A stretch of 64,000 bases of DNA from NCBI RefSeq assembly GCF_014193285.1, contig NZ_JACHZE010000003.1:348948-412947 (forward strand). Reading direction: 5' to 3'. The DNA comes from Atlantibacter sp. RC6 (GTDB lineage: Bacteria; Pseudomonadota; Gammaproteobacteria; Enterobacterales; Enterobacteriaceae). Both the position numbers and the translations under genes were made by a program. Shown piece by piece: positions 20,742-30,730 of the stretch. The notes beneath the pieces were generated by a model. It was given only the letters and a program-made list of their open reading frames with translations, was not told the origin of the DNA and did not search any database. Each line of letters opens with the position of its first letter. Positions within the stretch are counted from its first letter, which is position 1.

Positions 20742-20947
20742 CTGGCGTCAGGCAGCGAGTGATGAATTATTTACGATCTGTTGCCTGGGCCACGTCGTCA
20801 ACTGGACAGAGCTGTTACCAAAAGATTTTAAAACAAAAGGTTAGCTAAAATTTCCTGAAAGCGTATTTTTAACACCTTTATCTTCGATGTGCCCGACGTA
20901 TTGGTTTAAGTTATAGTTCACAAATTATTGGTACACGAGATTGACCC

Positions 20948-21562
20948 ATGCTGGAAACTACGCTGTTTGTCGCCACTATCGCCGCCCTCGGCATGCTCTC
21001 GCCGGGGCCGGATTTCTTCCTGGTTATCAAAAACGCCGCTATCTATCAGCGTAGCGCGGCGCTCATGACGGCGCTGGGCGTGATTCTGGGTGTTGTGACC
21101 CACATGGCCTATTGTGTCGCCGGTATTGCGGTGGTGATCACCACCACGCCCTGGCTGTTCCAGATGCTGAAATACGTTGGCGCAGCGTATCTGGTCTGGC
21201 TCGGCCTGAATGCGTTGCTGTCGCGCGGCAGCAGCAAGATGGACGTCGCCAGCGCTGAAGCGCAACGGGCATCGTTGAAGAAGGCGTTTATTCAGGGCTA
21301 TATGTGCAATCTGCTGAACCCAAAAGCCACGCTGTTCTTCCTGGCGATGTTTACCCAGGTGCTTAACGTGAATTCCGGCATGCTGGAAAAGCTATGGTAC
21401 GCGGGGATTATCGTCGGGTTATCGGTGCTTTATTGGCCTGCGCTGGTGATGCTGATCCAGAGCGCGCCGGTACGCCGCGGGCTGGCGAAAGCGCAAAAGA
21501 TTATCGATAAACTGCTCGGCGGAATGCTGCTGGCGCTGGGCATTAAAGTCGCCCTGAGCTAA
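20948..21562 (+). CDS. LysE/RhtB-family amino-acid exporter
   Basis: This 204-aa inner-membrane protein has about six hydrophobic segments and the LysE/RhtB signature near the N-terminus (GMLSPGPDFFLVIKN), followed by the conserved FIQGYMCNLLNPKATLFF block. Family members export amino acids such as homoserine, threonine or leucine; the substrate cannot be read from the sequence. It stands between folA and kefC, where K-12 has no gene, with its own upstream gap of about 270 bp and a strong terminator downstream. Confidence 0.9.
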   Translation: MLETTLFVATIAALGMLSPGPDFFLVIKNAAIYQRSAALMTALGVILGVVTHMAYCVAGIAVVITTTPWLFQMLKYVGAAYLVWLGLNALLSRGSSKMDVASAEAQRASLKKAFIQGYMCNLLNPKATLFFLAMFTQVLNVNSGMLEKLWYAGIIVGLSVLYWPALVMLIQSAPVRRGLAKAQKIIDKLLGGMLLALGIKVALS

Positions 21563-21580
21563 TTGTATTACTGACAGATA

Positions 21581-21606
21581 ACGCCCCGGCATGCCGGGGC
21601 GTTTTT
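21581..21606. terminator. Rho-independent terminator between the LysE-type gene and kefC
   Basis: ACGCCCCGGC and GCCGGGGCGT form a perfect palindromic stem (21581-21602) followed on the plus strand by TTTTTGTTT. Lying between convergent genes, it probably works in both directions. Confidence 0.92.
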
Positions 21607-21608
21607 GT

Positions 21609-23471
21609 TTACGGCGTCGGCTGGCTCTCTGGCGCATCATCCGGGTTCCCGGTGTGTTTGCCCTCTTTCGTGCCCTGCCAGCCGTGACGCTGGATCAGCG
21701 ACAGATGCGCGCGGTCCTCGCTGATAATCTCCGTCAGCATCGCGCTGGTGCGTTTATACACGTCCGCCCGCGCCGCCGTATCGTGCGCGCCCTGCGCCAT
21801 CTCTTCCACCATCTGGGTGTTATAGCGGCGAAACAGGTCGGCCCGCTCACGCGCTTCATAGGAACCCACGCCAAGCTGTTCCAGCGCCTGCCGGCCTACC
21901 TTCAATGCGCCTTCAAAGGTTTCACGTTCCGGCAGCGTTACGCCCGCCTCGCGCAACCGGATGTAGTGATCGACATCGCGCGCCCTGGCGATAATTTGCA
22001 GCCGCGGAAAATGTTCTTTCACCAGCTCGGTTAATTGCAGGCTGGCCTGGGGATCGTCGATGGCGTTAATGATCACTTCCGCATTCGCTGCGCCCGCAGA
22101 CTCCAGCAAATCCACACGCGTGGCGTCGCCGTAAAACACCTTCATGCCGAATTTACGCAGCGTTTCGATATGGTCCGGGTCGTGATCCAGTACCACCATT
22201 TTCACACCGCTGGATAACAGCAAACGGCCCGATATCTGCCCGAAGCGCCCGAAACCGGCAATAATCACCCGCGGCTGCTCTTCGTCGATCTCATCGGCAT
22301 CGCGCGCCTGCGCCGAGCTGCTTTTCTCCAGCCGAGTCAGCAGCACCAGCAGTATCGGCGTCGCGGCCATGGAGAGCGCCACCGCCAGCGTCAGTGATTT
22401 CGCCCAGGTCACATCCAGCACCTGCGCGGTTTGCGCCGCGCCGAAAATCACAAAGGCGAATTCACTCCCCTGCCCCAGCAGTACGGCAAACCAGCGGTAC
22501 TGTTTGCGCGGCACGCCCAGAGGGCGTGCGATAAGCCACAGCATCACGCTCTTTATCGCCAGGAAGCCGACCAGCAGCAGCAGGATGCGCAGCGGGTTAT
22601 CAATCAGAGTGCCGAAGTCGATCGACATCCCTACGCCGATAAAAAACAGCCCCAGCAGTAGCCCTTTAAACGGCTCGATGTCGCTTTCCAGCGCGTGGCG
22701 ATATTCCGAACTCGCCAACAGTACGCCGGCCAAAAACGCCCCCATCGCCATCGACAGCCCGGCTTCTTCCAGCAACAGGCCAAAACCGAATACCAGGAAC
22801 AGCGCCACGGCGCTGAACACTTCGCGTAAACCGGAGCGCGCCACAAAGCGCAGCGCCGGACGCGCCACATAGCGCCCCACCACCACCACCAGCGCCAGCG
22901 CGCCCACCACCTTCAACGCCGACAGCGTAAACGCGCCGAGCGTGGTGGCGGCCCCGCTGCTGGCTAATAACGGGATCATCGCCACCAGGGGAATAGCGGC
23001 GATGTCCTGGAACAGCAGCACGGCAAAAGTGCTGCGCCCGAGCTGGGAAACCGTAAGGTTACGCTCGTTCATCGCCTGCATGGCAATAGCGGTAGAGGAA
23101 AGCGCCAGCGTCAGGCCAATCAGGATGGCGATTTTCCAGGAGAGCCCCAACGCCACGCAAAAACCACCCAGTGCCAGCCCGCACGCCGCCATTTGCAGCG
23201 CGCCGCCGCCAAATACCGAGGCGCGTAACTTCCACAGGCGCTGCGGATCGAGCTCCAGACCGATTACAAATAGCATCAACACCACGCCGATTTCCGCAAA
23301 GTGCAGAATCGACTCGGCATCGGTCACCAGCCGCAATCCCCACGGGCCAATCAAACAGCCGGCGATGAGATAGCCCAGCACCGAGCCGAGGCCCAGCCGC
23401 ACGGCAATGGGCACAATCAGCGCGGCGGAACCCAGATAAATCAGCGCCTGAATCAGGGTATGGCTATCCAT
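21609..23471 (-). CDS. kefC: Glutathione-gated potassium efflux antiporter KefC
   Basis: KefC is an inner-membrane K+/H+ antiporter held closed by glutathione and opened by glutathione adducts, which acidifies the cytoplasm and protects from electrophiles. The 620-aa product equals the K-12 length: about 12 membrane segments in the first 380 residues, then a cytoplasmic KTN/RCK Rossmann domain ([20 protein letters not shown], then [17 protein letters not shown]). Its first codons overlap kefF by 8 bp, and KefF is its required ancillary subunit. Confidence 0.97.
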   Translation of the reverse strand: MDSHTLIQALIYLGSAALIVPIAVRLGLGSVLGYLIAGCLIGPWGLRLVTDAESILHFAEIGVVLMLFVIGLELDPQRLWKLRASVFGGGALQMAACGLALGGFCVALGLSWKIAILIGLTLALSSTAIAMQAMNERNLTVSQLGRSTFAVLLFQDIAAIPLVAMIPLLASSGAATTLGAFTLSALKVVGALALVVVVGRYVARPALRFVARSGLREVFSAVALFLVFGFGLLLEEAGLSMAMGAFLAGVLLASSEYRHALESDIEPFKGLLLGLFFIGVGMSIDFGTLIDNPLRILLLLVGFLAIKSVMLWLIARPLGVPRKQYRWFAVLLGQGSEFAFVIFGAAQTAQVLDVTWAKSLTLAVALSMAATPILLVLLTRLEKSSSAQARDADEIDEEQPRVIIAGFGRFGQISGRLLLSSGVKMVVLDHDPDHIETLRKFGMKVFYGDATRVDLLESAGAANAEVIINAIDDPQASLQLTELVKEHFPRLQIIARARDVDHYIRLREAGVTLPERETFEGALKVGRQALEQLGVGSYEARERADLFRRYNTQMVEEMAQGAHDTAARADVYKRTSAMLTEIISEDRAHLSLIQRHGWQGTKEGKHTGNPDDAPESQPTP

Positions 23472-23994
23472 GATGCGTCTCCTGCCAGTCGATTAACCGC
23501 TGTTTGTAATGCCGGGCCTGTGCCGCAATGGTTTCGTCGTCGCAGATAAAGGTGCAGTGCATGGAGAACGGCGGTAGCCAGCGCATCCCGCAATAGAGCG
23601 CCGTCGCTTGCAGCGGTTGCGCCAGCACGTCAAAACCGGGATGGTCGCCGATATCGAAATGATTTTCCCCGCCCCCCGTTGTGACCGCCCACAGCAGGGT
23701 TTTGCCTTTAAGCGCACAAGCGTCGTGCCCATAGGCCCAGCCGTGCGAAAGCACTTTATCGATCCAGAGTTTGAGTAATGGCGGGATGCTGTACCACTGC
23801 ATCGGGTGCTGTAACACGATCAGATCGGCACGCGCCAGCGCCTGCTGCTCAGCAGCAATATCGACAGAAAAATCAGGATAAAGTTGATACAGCGAGCGGA
23901 TTTCGACGCCGTCCAGCGCCTCCACCTGCTCAATCATCCGCTTATTAGCATGGGAGTGCTGCGGATAAGGATGGGCGTAGATAATTAAAATCAT
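23464..23994 (-). CDS. kefF: KefC ancillary subunit / quinone oxidoreductase KefF
   Basis: KefF is a flavodoxin-fold FMN oxidoreductase that binds KefC and is needed for full efflux activity. The 176-aa protein (K-12: 176) begins [17 protein letters not shown], typical of the NQO/YabF family, and carries [21 protein letters not shown] and TTGGGENHF segments for flavin and substrate binding. It overlaps kefC by 8 bp and is the promoter-proximal gene of the pair. Confidence 0.97.
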   Translation of the reverse strand: MILIIYAHPYPQHSHANKRMIEQVEALDGVEIRSLYQLYPDFSVDIAAEQQALARADLIVLQHPMQWYSIPPLLKLWIDKVLSHGWAYGHDACALKGKTLLWAVTTGGGENHFDIGDHPGFDVLAQPLQATALYCGMRWLPPFSMHCTFICDDETIAAQARHYKQRLIDWQETHHG

Positions 23995-24080
23995 GTCGTT
24001 CTCGTTTCGCTAATGCATTCCATAACGATAAGCGATTTTTTAAGAAAACGACATGAGAGCCAAAGCTGTAATTCAGAGAT

Positions 24081-25406
24081 TCACTCTTTTCTGGAAATTT
24101 TCATATTCGTGGTTTGCAGTAACGACAGGCCACGGGTTTCCGGGGCCAGCGCAATTGAAACCAACAGGCCGATCAGGGATATTAACGCGCCCATTAACAT
24201 CACGCGGCTAATACCATACCGGGCAATAAATAATGGCAATGCCCAGGTGGAAATAATCGTGCCGATACGGCTAAGCGACATAATTACCCCTACTGCTGTT
24301 GCGCGAATATCGGTCGGAAATAATTCATTAGGATATAACCATTGTAATATTCCCGGTCCGCCGGAAAAAAAAGCGTATATCGCGAACGCCAGCACCACCA
24401 GCCACATCGTCAGGTCGGAAGCCAGGCCCAGCAAGGCCAGCGCCAGCGTCATCATCGCAAAGCTGCCGATCAATAAAGGACGTCTTCCAGTGCTGTTCAG
24501 CCAGTACATGGCGGGTATACAGCCGAGCATAAAAAACAGGCTAATCACCACATTGCCCAACGCTGCATTTTTGCCCTGATCCCAACCTAATAAGCCGACG
24601 ATTTGCGGGCCGAAAGTGTAAATCGCGAACATCGGGATCACCTGGCAGGTCCAGATCGCCGCGACAAACAGCACAAAGGGGAAATGGCGTTTATTAAATA
24701 GCTGAAGGAAGCGCGTTTCCTGCGGCGCTTCCTCATCAAACTCCACCGGTTCGCCGAACAGTTTGATCATCATTTGCTGGCACTCGGCAATGCGTCCTTT
24801 GCGGATCAGCCAGCGCGGCGATTCGGGTAAATCAAAACGGCCAATCAGGATTATCACGCAGGGAATAAACGCGCTGCCCAGCATCCAGCGCCAGCCGCCT
24901 TCGACATCATATAAACACCAGCCGACCAGGTTGGCGCAGGTCGCGCCCACGTACCACATCGCGGCGATAAATCCCACGGCGAAGGCGCGCTGGCGGGTAT
25001 TGGAAAACTCGGTGATCATCGAGGTGGCGATGGGATAATCCGCGCCGATCACTACGCCGATCAGCACTCGCATCACCAGCAGTTCCATGGGCGAGGAGAT
25101 AAACATGGTGGCGACAGAAATCAGGCCGATGGCGATGATATCCACCAGAAACATCTTGCGCCGCCCGATCCGATCGGAGATATAGCCGAATAGCGAGGTC
25201 CCGATAAACAGCCCGGCAAGCGTAGCGGCCCCAAGCATGCCGGTCCATACCGCGTCGAGATGCAGCACCGGCGTGAGCTGCTCGAGCGCCACGCCAATCA
25301 TCACCAGCACATAGCCATCCAGAAACGGGCCGCCGCTGCCCCACAACATGATCCGGCGGTGGATTGAGGAGAAATGGATGTCGTCGAAATTTCTGGCCTG
25401 CTGCAT
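24081..25406 (-). CDS. yaaU: MFS transporter YaaU
   Basis: This 441-aa protein is a sugar-porter-type major facilitator with about 12 membrane segments. Supporting motifs are GYISDRIGRRKMF after segment 2, the central loop PESPRWLIRKGR, and the C-terminal PETRGLSL. It matches K-12 YaaU (443 aa) through its length, starting RNFDDIHFSSIHRRIMLWGSGG. The substrate of YaaU is not established; its fixed place after fixX suggests a role linked to carnitine or related compounds, but this is inference. It lies 27 bp after fixX and is probably the last gene of fixABCX-yaaU. Confidence 0.93.
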   Translation of the reverse strand: MQQARNFDDIHFSSIHRRIMLWGSGGPFLDGYVLVMIGVALEQLTPVLHLDAVWTGMLGAATLAGLFIGTSLFGYISDRIGRRKMFLVDIIAIGLISVATMFISSPMELLVMRVLIGVVIGADYPIATSMITEFSNTRQRAFAVGFIAAMWYVGATCANLVGWCLYDVEGGWRWMLGSAFIPCVIILIGRFDLPESPRWLIRKGRIAECQQMMIKLFGEPVEFDEEAPQETRFLQLFNKRHFPFVLFVAAIWTCQVIPMFAIYTFGPQIVGLLGWDQGKNAALGNVVISLFFMLGCIPAMYWLNSTGRRPLLIGSFAMMTLALALLGLASDLTMWLVVLAFAIYAFFSGGPGILQWLYPNELFPTDIRATAVGVIMSLSRIGTIISTWALPLFIARYGISRVMLMGALISLIGLLVSIALAPETRGLSLLQTTNMKISRKE

Positions 25407-25433
25407 AGCGTGGTCCCTGTGATTAGCGGAAAA

Positions 25434-25721
25434 TTAACCGTAGCGGTACTCAATACCAAAGGTACCGCGCGGGTATTGCCATTTTTCCAGCGCGCTATCC
25501 AGCCCGAGAATTCGACAGGTGCCGCACTCCAGGCAACCCGCGTAATCGAAGCGGACCGAGCCATCTTCCTGTTTTTTGTACAGCCCGGCCGGGCAGGCGC
25601 GGGTTAAGATTTCCAGCGCCTCGCGATCCGGCTGCGACTTAATCACGATGTGCGGATGTTCTTCATCCACGTTAAATTTATTGACGCCAAGTTTTATATC
25701 GACGTTGACGGGTGCATTCAT
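25434..25721 (-). CDS. fixX: Ferredoxin-like protein FixX
   Basis: FixX is a small iron-sulfur protein that accepts electrons from the FixAB flavoprotein with FixC. The 95-aa product equals the K-12 length; cysteines lie in the ACPAGLY segment and in GCLECGTCRIL, the pattern for a 4Fe-4S cluster. It overlaps fixC by 4 bp. In this carnitine-linked set it is thought to pass electrons toward crotonobetaine reduction. Confidence 0.96.
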   Translation of the reverse strand: MNAPVNVDIKLGVNKFNVDEEHPHIVIKSQPDREALEILTRACPAGLYKKQEDGSVRFDYAGCLECGTCRILGLDSALEKWQYPRGTFGIEYRYG

Positions 25722-27004
25722 AGTGCCGTCACTCCCTTAATGCCATCCTTAATAAAATTGAAGATCCCGACGCGCCTGGCATGGCGCAGCAGCGTTTTAC
25801 GCAGCGGCACCGGCGCGCGGCCATCTACGGTGAATAAAGACTGCATCATGCCCGCCGCCATCGCCGGGTAGACGGAGAACAAGCGCGGATTGTCGAGAAA
25901 CCCGGGTAAACGCTGATACGCGCGCATATCGCGCAGCACGCCGTCATTCAAAAATTCGCGATAGCCCGCCAGCCCCTGGCGGCTGAAATCACCGCTGCGC
26001 ATCGCGGCCAGCACCGCTTTAGCTGCGGCCTCGCCCGCCCCCATCGCCAGGTCCATACCGCGAATGGTGAAGCCGAGATTCATGCACATCCCTGCGGCGT
26101 CACCGGCAATCAGCACGCCGTTGCCGACCAGTTCCGGCAGCATATTGACGCCCGCTTCCGGCACCAGGTGGGCGGCGTATTCGATCATTTTGCCGTCGGC
26201 GATTAACGGCGCGACGGCAGGGTGCCGTTTGAAATCTTCCAGCATTTGCGGCACGGATTTGGACGCGGCGTGAAGATGGTGCAGCCCGCACACCAGACCG
26301 AGCGACACGGACGTGCGGTTGGTATATAAAAAGCCGCCGCCCATCAGGCCGTCAGTGGGCGTACCGGCAAACAGGCAGGCGACGCCTTCATTGCCCTGTA
26401 AATTAAAACGCTCGCGGAGGGTCGCTTCAGGCAGTTCGATAAGTTCTTTCACCCCGACGGCGACATCTTTCGCCGCGACCCGTTTTGCCATGCCGATCTG
26501 TTCCGCCAGCAGCGAATTTACGCCATCAGCCAGAATAACCACATTCGCTTCCAGCACATCGCCATCCGCCTCGACGCCGACCACGTTGCCGTCGCGCTGG
26601 ACGAGGTTATCGACCCGGATCCCGGTAATAAATTGCGCGCCTGCGGCTTCCGCCCGTTCCATCAGCCATTGATCGAACTTACCACGCAATACCGAATAAG
26701 ACGCCTGATCAGGATCGACCGTCTCGCCATTCTGGTAATCCATCGTCACGGCGACGGTTTCGATCAGAAAAGCCAGTTTCTCACGGGTAATCAACCGCTC
26801 CACGGGCGCCTGGTCGGCGAACCCGGGAATGATGCGCTCAAGGGTATGCGCGTACATGCGCCCGCCGGTGACATTTTTCGCCCCGGCATAATTCCCCCGC
26901 TCGATGACCAGCACCTGAGCGCCTTCCCGGGCCAGCACCAGCGCGGCCACCGAACCCGCAAGCCCAGCGCCGACAATAATCGCATCGAAATTATCTTCGG
27001 ACAT
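25718..27004 (-). CDS. fixC: FAD-dependent oxidoreductase FixC
   Basis: FixC belongs to the ETF-quinone oxidoreductase family and moves electrons between FixAB, FixX and the membrane pool during anaerobic carnitine metabolism. The 428-aa product (K-12: 428) has the dinucleotide-binding fingerprint VGAGLAGSVAALVLAREG at about 11-28 and the second FAD segment GVLIAGDAAGMCMN. A GGAG element precedes the ATG. It overlaps fixX by 4 bp; a stem-loop lies in the 54-bp gap from fixB. Confidence 0.97.
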   Translation of the reverse strand: MSEDNFDAIIVGAGLAGSVAALVLAREGAQVLVIERGNYAGAKNVTGGRMYAHTLERIIPGFADQAPVERLITREKLAFLIETVAVTMDYQNGETVDPDQASYSVLRGKFDQWLMERAEAAGAQFITGIRVDNLVQRDGNVVGVEADGDVLEANVVILADGVNSLLAEQIGMAKRVAAKDVAVGVKELIELPEATLRERFNLQGNEGVACLFAGTPTDGLMGGGFLYTNRTSVSLGLVCGLHHLHAASKSVPQMLEDFKRHPAVAPLIADGKMIEYAAHLVPEAGVNMLPELVGNGVLIAGDAAGMCMNLGFTIRGMDLAMGAGEAAAKAVLAAMRSGDFSRQGLAGYREFLNDGVLRDMRAYQRLPGFLDNPRLFSVYPAMAAGMMQSLFTVDGRAPVPLRKTLLRHARRVGIFNFIKDGIKGVTAL

Positions 27005-27024
27005 ACATTCTCCACAACTGCAAC

Positions 27025-27051
27025 GGCAGGGAACCGTCCAGGCTCCCTGCC
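27025..27051 (-). other. Stem-loop in the fixB-fixC junction
   Basis: GGCAGGGA (27025-27032) and TCCCTGCC (27044-27051) are exact inverted copies with an 11-nt loop, without a T-tract. It is inside the fixABCX transcript and probably affects message stability or ratio. Confidence 0.6.
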
Positions 27052-27058
27052 CTGTTGA

Positions 27059-28000
27059 TTAACGTGATAACGCCGCAGTTAACGCGGGTAGCACTTTGAA
27101 CAAATCACCGACGATGCCGTAATCCACACACTGGAAAATCGGCGCGTTTTTATCTTTATTAATCGCCACAATGGTCTGTGCGCCGTTCGCGCCAACCATA
27201 TGCTGGATTTGCCCGGAAATGCCGACCGCCAGATAGAGTTCGGGCTTGATCATCAGATTGGAGATCCCGACGTAACGCTCATGTTCCATCCACTTCTCGT
27301 TTTCCGCCACCGGACGCGAGCAGGCCAGTTCAGCGCCGATCGCCTGGCTAAGCGCGGCGGCCAGCGCGATATTCTCTTTGCTGCCGATGCCGCGCCCAAC
27401 GCTGACCACGCGTTTGGCTTTATCGAGATCGACGGCGTTGCTCTGCTTCACCTTTGATGCGCTACGGATAACCGCCACCTCGGGCGCTTGCCACATCACG
27501 GTTTTCGCCGTGCCGCAGGCGGCGTTGTTAACCGCCGCAGGCTCAAACGCACCTGCGCTTAAGGTCGCCACGGCCCAGGACGACAGCAGCGTCTCTTCAC
27601 CTATCGCCAGTCCGCCGTACACCATATGCTTCGCCACCGCCTGATTATTCGCGACGCTAAGCGCGCTGGCGTCGTTGGTCACCGCCGCCGCAAGCCGTGC
27701 GCCCAGACGGGCCGCCAGCAGTTTGCCGCGCCGGGTGGCTGGCAGCAGTACCAGGCCGGACGAACCCCGGCCGCCCATCGTCTCCGCCATCACGTTGGCG
27801 TAATCTTCCAACATCCGATCTTCGGGTTTACCGGATAACAGCCAGACGTTATGCGCCCCCAGATGGAATGCGCTTTCGGCCTCCGCCGGAGTAAGCGCGA
27901 ATACGTTAATCTGTTCCGCCAGATGCTGCGCGCCGCCGATTAATTCAGGCAGGCGGGACTGTGAATCGCTGAATACCCAACAGCTTGAAAACTTGCTCAT
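27059..28000 (-). CDS. fixB: Electron transfer flavoprotein alpha-like subunit FixB
   Basis: FixB pairs with FixA to form an ETF-like heterodimer that supplies electrons to crotonobetainyl-CoA reductase CaiA. The 313-aa product matches the K-12 length. The C-terminal FAD-binding half contains [16 protein letters not shown] and [14 protein letters not shown], typical of ETF alpha chains. It lies 11 bp after fixA. Confidence 0.97.
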   Translation of the reverse strand: MSKFSSCWVFSDSQSRLPELIGGAQHLAEQINVFALTPAEAESAFHLGAHNVWLLSGKPEDRMLEDYANVMAETMGGRGSSGLVLLPATRRGKLLAARLGARLAAAVTNDASALSVANNQAVAKHMVYGGLAIGEETLLSSWAVATLSAGAFEPAAVNNAACGTAKTVMWQAPEVAVIRSASKVKQSNAVDLDKAKRVVSVGRGIGSKENIALAAALSQAIGAELACSRPVAENEKWMEHERYVGISNLMIKPELYLAVGISGQIQHMVGANGAQTIVAINKDKNAPIFQCVDYGIVGDLFKVLPALTAALSR

Positions 28001-28011
28001 TTCCGTCCCTC

Positions 28012-28785
28012 TTAATGAATAATCTTGCGCAGATGTTCGGCAAAGGCCGCGATCTGCTCGTCGCCGTCGCCTTCAATAATGACGCGCTGACGCTGGCGCT
28101 GTGTGGGCGCGCTGACCTGCTGGGTGGAACGCGGCGGCGCGGCGGTCACGCCGAGATCCGCCAGCGTCCAGGCCTGAACCGACTTCTTCGCGGCACCCAG
28201 AATGGCTTTCATTGAAGGGATTTGCGGGGCGTTAATATCTGTGGAAACGGCAATCACCGCCGGTAACGGGACCACCAGCGTTTCGGTTTCGTCTTCCAGT
28301 TCACGCTCAACGGTGATGGCGTCGGTGGTGACGGAAAGGATGTTTCTAATACCGTTGATGGCGACGATATTCAGCGCTTCGCCAAGCAGCAGGCTCACCT
28401 GCTGGGCATACAGATCGGCGGAACCATCGCCGCACAGGATCAGGTCAAAACCGATTTTCTGCGCGGAGGCGGCCAGCACGGCGGCGGTTTGATGAGGCAG
28501 CGCGTGTTCCAGCGCGTCATCCACTACCACCATTAATTCATCCGGGCCGCGCGAGAGTACATCTTTACGGCCTTTGGCATTATTCAGCCCATTGCCGCCG
28601 ACGCTCAGCGCCAGCACTTGCGCGTCAGGCATCTGCTGACGTATCTGGCAGGCGGCTTCAATGGCGTTTAAATCGTACTGGCTTATTTTTGTTTCCGCTT
28701 TACTCATATCCAGCGAGCCGTCCGCATTATTTACTACAATATCCTGTTCATCCGGCACGCATTTGTAGCAGGTAATTATCTTCAT
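28012..28785 (-). CDS. fixA: Electron transfer flavoprotein beta-like subunit FixA
   Basis: FixA is the ETF beta-like partner of FixB in anaerobic carnitine metabolism. The 257-aa product starts [16 protein letters not shown], as in K-12 FixA (256 aa), and contains [14 protein letters not shown] and [20 protein letters not shown], the AMP/FAD-binding region of the family. The start at 28785 has a GGAGAGGGA ribosome site; the frame stays open upstream to 29031, but that part is the divergent control region. First gene of fixABCX-yaaU. Confidence 0.97.
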   Translation of the reverse strand: MKIITCYKCVPDEQDIVVNNADGSLDMSKAETKISQYDLNAIEAACQIRQQMPDAQVLALSVGGNGLNNAKGRKDVLSRGPDELMVVVDDALEHALPHQTAAVLAASAQKIGFDLILCGDGSADLYAQQVSLLLGEALNIVAINGIRNILSVTTDAITVERELEDETETLVVPLPAVIAVSTDINAPQIPSMKAILGAAKKSVQAWTLADLGVTAAPPRSTQQVSAPTQRQRQRVIIEGDGDEQIAAFAEHLRKIIH

Positions 28786-28873
28786 TCCCTCTCCAGAATC
28801 GTCATTAATATCGAATAGCTCGACAACAGAAATAACAAGTAACATGCGCAGATAACCAAAAATAAAACCTGCA

Positions 28874-28947
28874 TCACCAATACTGAAGTCATGCGGCGCG
28901 CAAAGGAAATGACGTTCAATATTGCCGCAGGCTTCACCAATATTGAA
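28874..28947. promoter_or_regulatory. Putative CaiF-binding repeats between fixA and caiT
   Basis: TTCAATATTG (28915-28924) and CAATATTGAA (28938-28947) are a perfect 10-bp inverted repeat with a 13-bp spacer. A related copy, TCACCAATACTGAA (28874-28887), repeats the right-hand arm (28934-28947) with one change. Published E. coli CaiF sites are imperfect inverted repeats separated by 13 bp between cai and fix, so these are the likely CaiF targets controlling both operons. Confidence 0.65.
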
Positions 28948-29045
28948 AGTGAGCGCCGTCAACCCATTCATATCACCAAGACAATCTATTGATTTATTAA
29001 TAAAAAATAAAACAGGGGATTGTTTCAACAAATCGAATGCCGCGA

Positions 29046-29067
29046 CTCTGTGATCTATTTAACAGAA
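29046..29067. promoter_or_regulatory. CRP-like site upstream of caiT
   Basis: TGTGA (29049-29053), six bases, then TAACA (29060-29064) is one base from the CRP core consensus. It is about 110 bp before caiT in the divergent region; K-12 cai expression requires CRP. Confidence 0.6.
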
Positions 29068-29176
29068 TCAGCAGGAGGCTCTATTCATTATGCCCCGGCA
29101 ATAGCAACAAAACGCCAGCAAATGGAAATACGGGATAAATAATATTGCCAGGATGTAATAAAATTGGAATTTAAAT

Positions 29177-30691
29177 ATGAACAGTGAAAAGAAAAAACCA
29201 GGAGTTGAAGCTAAGGTTTTTTTCCCGCCATTAATTATCGTCGGCATATTATGTTGGTTGACGGTACGCGATCTGGATGCGGCAAATAAGGTTATTAACG
29301 CGGTATTCAGCTACGTGACCAGCATGTGGGGTTGGGCATTTGAATGGTACATGGTGGTGATGTTCGCCGGTTGGTTCTGGCTGGTGTTCGGGCCGTATGC
29401 CAAAAAACGCCTCGGCGAGGAAGCGCCGGAATTCAGCACCGCCAGTTGGATTTTTATGATGTTCGCGTCATGCACTTCCGCCGCCGTGCTGTTCTGGGGA
29501 TCGATTGAAATCTACTACTACATCTCCAGCCCGCCATTCGGCCTGCCCCCCAACTCCAACGCCGCCAAAGAATTTGGTCTGGCGTACAGTTTATTGCACT
29601 GGGGCCCGCTACCCTGGGCGACCTATAGCTTTCTGTCGGTGGCATTCGCCTATTTCTTCTTTGTGCGCAAAATGGACGTTATTCGCCCCAGTTCCACGCT
29701 AACGCCGCTGATTGGCGAAAAGCATGCCAGCGGGTTGTTCGGCGTGGTGATCGACAACTTTTATCTGGTGGCGCTAATCTTCGCAATGGGCACCAGCCTT
29801 GGGCTGGCGACGCCGCTGGTGACTGAGTGCATCCAGTTCCTGTTCGGCGTTCCGCACACCCTCGAACTGGACGCGATCATCATCTCTTGCTGGATCGTGC
29901 TGAACGCGATTTGCGTGGCCTGCGGCTTACAGAAAGGGATCAAGATCGCCAGCGATGTGCGCAGTTATCTGAGCCTACTGATGCTCGGCTGGGTCTGCAT
30001 CGTCGGCGGCGCTAGCTTTATGGTCAACTACTTCACCGATTCCATCGGGACGCTGTTGATGTATCTACCGCGTATGCTGTTCTATACCGATCCCATCGGC
30101 AAAGGCGGCTTCCCGCAGGGCTGGACCGTGTTCTACTGGGCGTGGTGGGTGATTTACGCTATCCAGATGAGCATCTTCCTGGCGCGTATTTCCAAAGGCC
30201 GAACGGTGCGCGAGCTATGCCTCGGCATGGTCGCCGGTCTGACCGCCGCCACCTGGCTGCTGTGGACCATTCTGGGCAGTAACACGCTGCTGCTGATGGA
30301 TCAAAACATCATTAATATCCCGCACCTGATTGAACAGTACGGCGTACCGCGCGCAATTATTGAAACCTGGGCGGCGCTGCCGATGCGCACCGCGACGATG
30401 TGGGGCTTCTTTATCTTGTGCTTTATCGCCACCGTGACGCTGATTAACGCCTGTTCTTACACCCTGGCGATGTCCACCTGCCGCGCCGTGAAAGACGGCG
30501 AAGAGCCGCCGCTGCTGGTGCGTATCGGCTGGTCGATCCTGGTGGGAATAATTGGCATCGTGCTGCTGGCGCTGGGCGGCCTCAAGCCGATTCAGACGGC
30601 CATTATTGCCGGCGGCTGCCCGCTGTTCTTCGTCAATATCATGGTTACGCTTTCGTTTATCAAAGACGCCAAAGTGAACTGGAAAGAGTGA
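29177..30691 (+). CDS. caiT: L-carnitine/gamma-butyrobetaine antiporter CaiT
   Basis: CaiT is a BCCT-family exchanger that imports L-carnitine and exports gamma-butyrobetaine without needing a cation gradient. The 504-aa protein equals the K-12 length and has about 12 membrane helices; the aromatic substrate cage region reads [21 protein letters not shown] and is essentially identical to K-12. The start ([18 protein letters not shown]) lacks a strong ribosome site. It heads caiTABCDE, divergent from fixABCX. Confidence 0.98.
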   Translation: MNSEKKKPGVEAKVFFPPLIIVGILCWLTVRDLDAANKVINAVFSYVTSMWGWAFEWYMVVMFAGWFWLVFGPYAKKRLGEEAPEFSTASWIFMMFASCTSAAVLFWGSIEIYYYISSPPFGLPPNSNAAKEFGLAYSLLHWGPLPWATYSFLSVAFAYFFFVRKMDVIRPSSTLTPLIGEKHASGLFGVVIDNFYLVALIFAMGTSLGLATPLVTECIQFLFGVPHTLELDAIIISCWIVLNAICVACGLQKGIKIASDVRSYLSLLMLGWVCIVGGASFMVNYFTDSIGTLLMYLPRMLFYTDPIGKGGFPQGWTVFYWAWWVIYAIQMSIFLARISKGRTVRELCLGMVAGLTAATWLLWTILGSNTLLLMDQNIINIPHLIEQYGVPRAIIETWAALPMRTATMWGFFILCFIATVTLINACSYTLAMSTCRAVKDGEEPPLLVRIGWSILVGIIGIVLLALGGLKPIQTAIIAGGCPLFFVNIMVTLSFIKDAKVNWKE

Positions 30692-30730
30692 TTTTCACGG
30701 ACCCTAATTCCAACAGATGAGGTTATTGAG

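Noticed and set aside
28786..29031. N-terminal extension of fixA
   Set aside because: The open frame covers the divergent control region with the CaiF-like repeats; the GGAGAGGGA site and K-12 alignment put the start at 28785.
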